Origin: Pseudomonadota bacterium
GTDB taxonomy: Bacteria > Pseudomonadota > Alphaproteobacteria > Rhodospirillales > Magnetospirillaceae
Reading direction: 5' to 3'
NCBI GenBank assembly: GCA_023458315.1
Contig: JAEXAH010000030.1
Span: 1 to 64,000 of the forward strand
DNA length: 64,000 nt
In this document: positions 63,593-64,000 of the stretch, piece after piece
Layout: each line of letters starts with the position of its first letter
Position numbering within the stretch: the first letter of the stretch is position 1
The notes under the pieces: generated by a model
Databases searched by the model: none
What the model was told of the DNA's origin: nothing
The model's input: the letters and a program-made list of their open reading frames with translations, nothing else
Made by a program: the position numbers and the translations under genes

Positions 63593-64000
63593 ATGCGCCG
63601 CTTGATTCTGTCCGTCGCCCTTGCCTGTATGGCCGTTCCGGCCTCGGCCCAGTTGATGGATGTGCTGACGGCGCCCAAGACCCTGATCGACCGCGCCATC
63701 GAGGCCCGTTCCGCAGGCGACATCGCCAAGGACAACGAGATCGTGGTCAAGGTCAACACCATCATGGGCAAGTTGGGCACCATCAAGGCGTCCACCGAGA
63801 TTTACGAACAGCGCCTGCTGGTGACGGGGCTGTTCGACGACAAGGCCCTGTACGATCGTTTCGAACGCGAGGTGAGGGCTGTCAAGGGCGTCAAGACCCT
63901 GTACTGGCACGTGTCCTATCTGGCCAAGGACGATCCCAAGCGCAAGGCGCTGCTGGATTGGACTGATGTCACCCTGATCTCCACCAAGGCCCAGGCCCGG
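63593..64000 (+). CDS. BON-domain exported protein, 3' end cut by the window
   Basis: The frame is open to the last base (136 codons seen). A signal peptide (LILSVALACMAVPASAQ) is followed by a BON-type domain: DNEIVVKVNTIMGKLGTIKA, then YEQRLLVTGLFDDKALYDRF and VKGVKTLYWHVSYL. BON domains are periplasmic membrane- or lipid-associated modules as in OsmY. GGAGAA lies seven bases before ATG. The C-terminal part is outside the window. Confidence 0.75.
   Translation, partial: MRRLILSVALACMAVPASAQLMDVLTAPKTLIDRAIEARSAGDIAKDNEIVVKVNTIMGKLGTIKASTEIYEQRLLVTGLFDDKALYDRFEREVRAVKGVKTLYWHVSYLAKDDPKRKALLDWTDVTLISTKAQAR

Overview
The window is chromosomal DNA of a GC-rich alphaproteobacterium, most likely Rhodospirillales and possibly Magnetospirillum-like. 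The basis is the lipid A/envelope cluster order (rpsB-tsf-pyrH-frr-uppS-cdsA-dxr-rseP-bamA-skp-lpxD-fabZ-lpxA-lpxI-lpxB), use of LpxI rather than LpxH, folate-type TrmFO, a single LolC/E-type permease, small DUF4170 and DUF2892 proteins and suhB/MmgR-like sRNA motifs. The genus is an inference; no magnetosome gene is present. There is no rRNA operon, prophage, insertion sequence, CRISPR array or toxin-antitoxin pair, so most of the window reads as core genome.

Layout. 1-5.0 kb: a 26-bp inverted repeat, an exported pentapeptide-repeat protein, hemB, a penicillin-acylase-family hydrolase and methylmalonyl-CoA epimerase. 5.0-9.8 kb: a possible sRNA, a small exported protein, the lipoprotein-release transporter (lolC/E-lolD), a MAPEG protein, a small HNH protein and a two-HD-domain hydrolase. 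9.8-15.0 kb: dnaE and a membrane-anchored GH17 glycosidase. 15.0-18.2 kb: an Anbu proteasome-like operon (Anbu, alpha-E, circularly permuted ATP-grasp) that lacks the usual transglutaminase gene. 18.4-25 kb: a Crp/Fnr regulator with a DUF2892 membrane protein, a phytase-like esterase, a double-ACT regulator, a cytochrome c, a phosphoesterase, a lipid kinase and an acyl-CoA synthetase. 25-28.3 kb: tandem paralogous HD-GYP proteins and MepA.

28.3-44 kb is the large translation/envelope cluster. It runs from ribosomal protein S2 and EF-Ts through UMP kinase, ribosome recycling factor, undecaprenyl-PP and CDP-DAG synthesis, the MEP pathway, RseP, BamA and Skp to the lipid A (Lpx) enzymes, and ends with glyoxalase I and an alpha/beta hydrolase. 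Most junctions are overlapping or nearly so, implying cotranscription; hairpin terminators after rpsB and tsf probably act as partial attenuators.

44-64 kb: trmFO, a duplicated DUF4170 protein, parvulin, a TrmH-type methyltransferase diverging from a pseudouridine synthase, uvrA, the glycerol-3-phosphate module (glpT-glpD diverging from glpR, with a candidate operator between), ssb, gyrA-coaD with two cyclophilins, tRNA-Lys(UUU), and a noncoding stretch with a short transcription unit, an sRNA and a MITE-like 92-bp palindrome. Small or uncharacterised genes follow: HNH, DUF454, a protein with a C-terminal HTH-like helix pair, a Cys-pair protein, and a BON-domain protein cut by the window end.

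No clearly new multi-gene system was found. The best leads are the two related CCTCCC sRNA loci, the 92-bp palindromic element, the transglutaminase-less Anbu operon, the tandem HD-GYP pair and the uncharacterised gene at 62256-63209.
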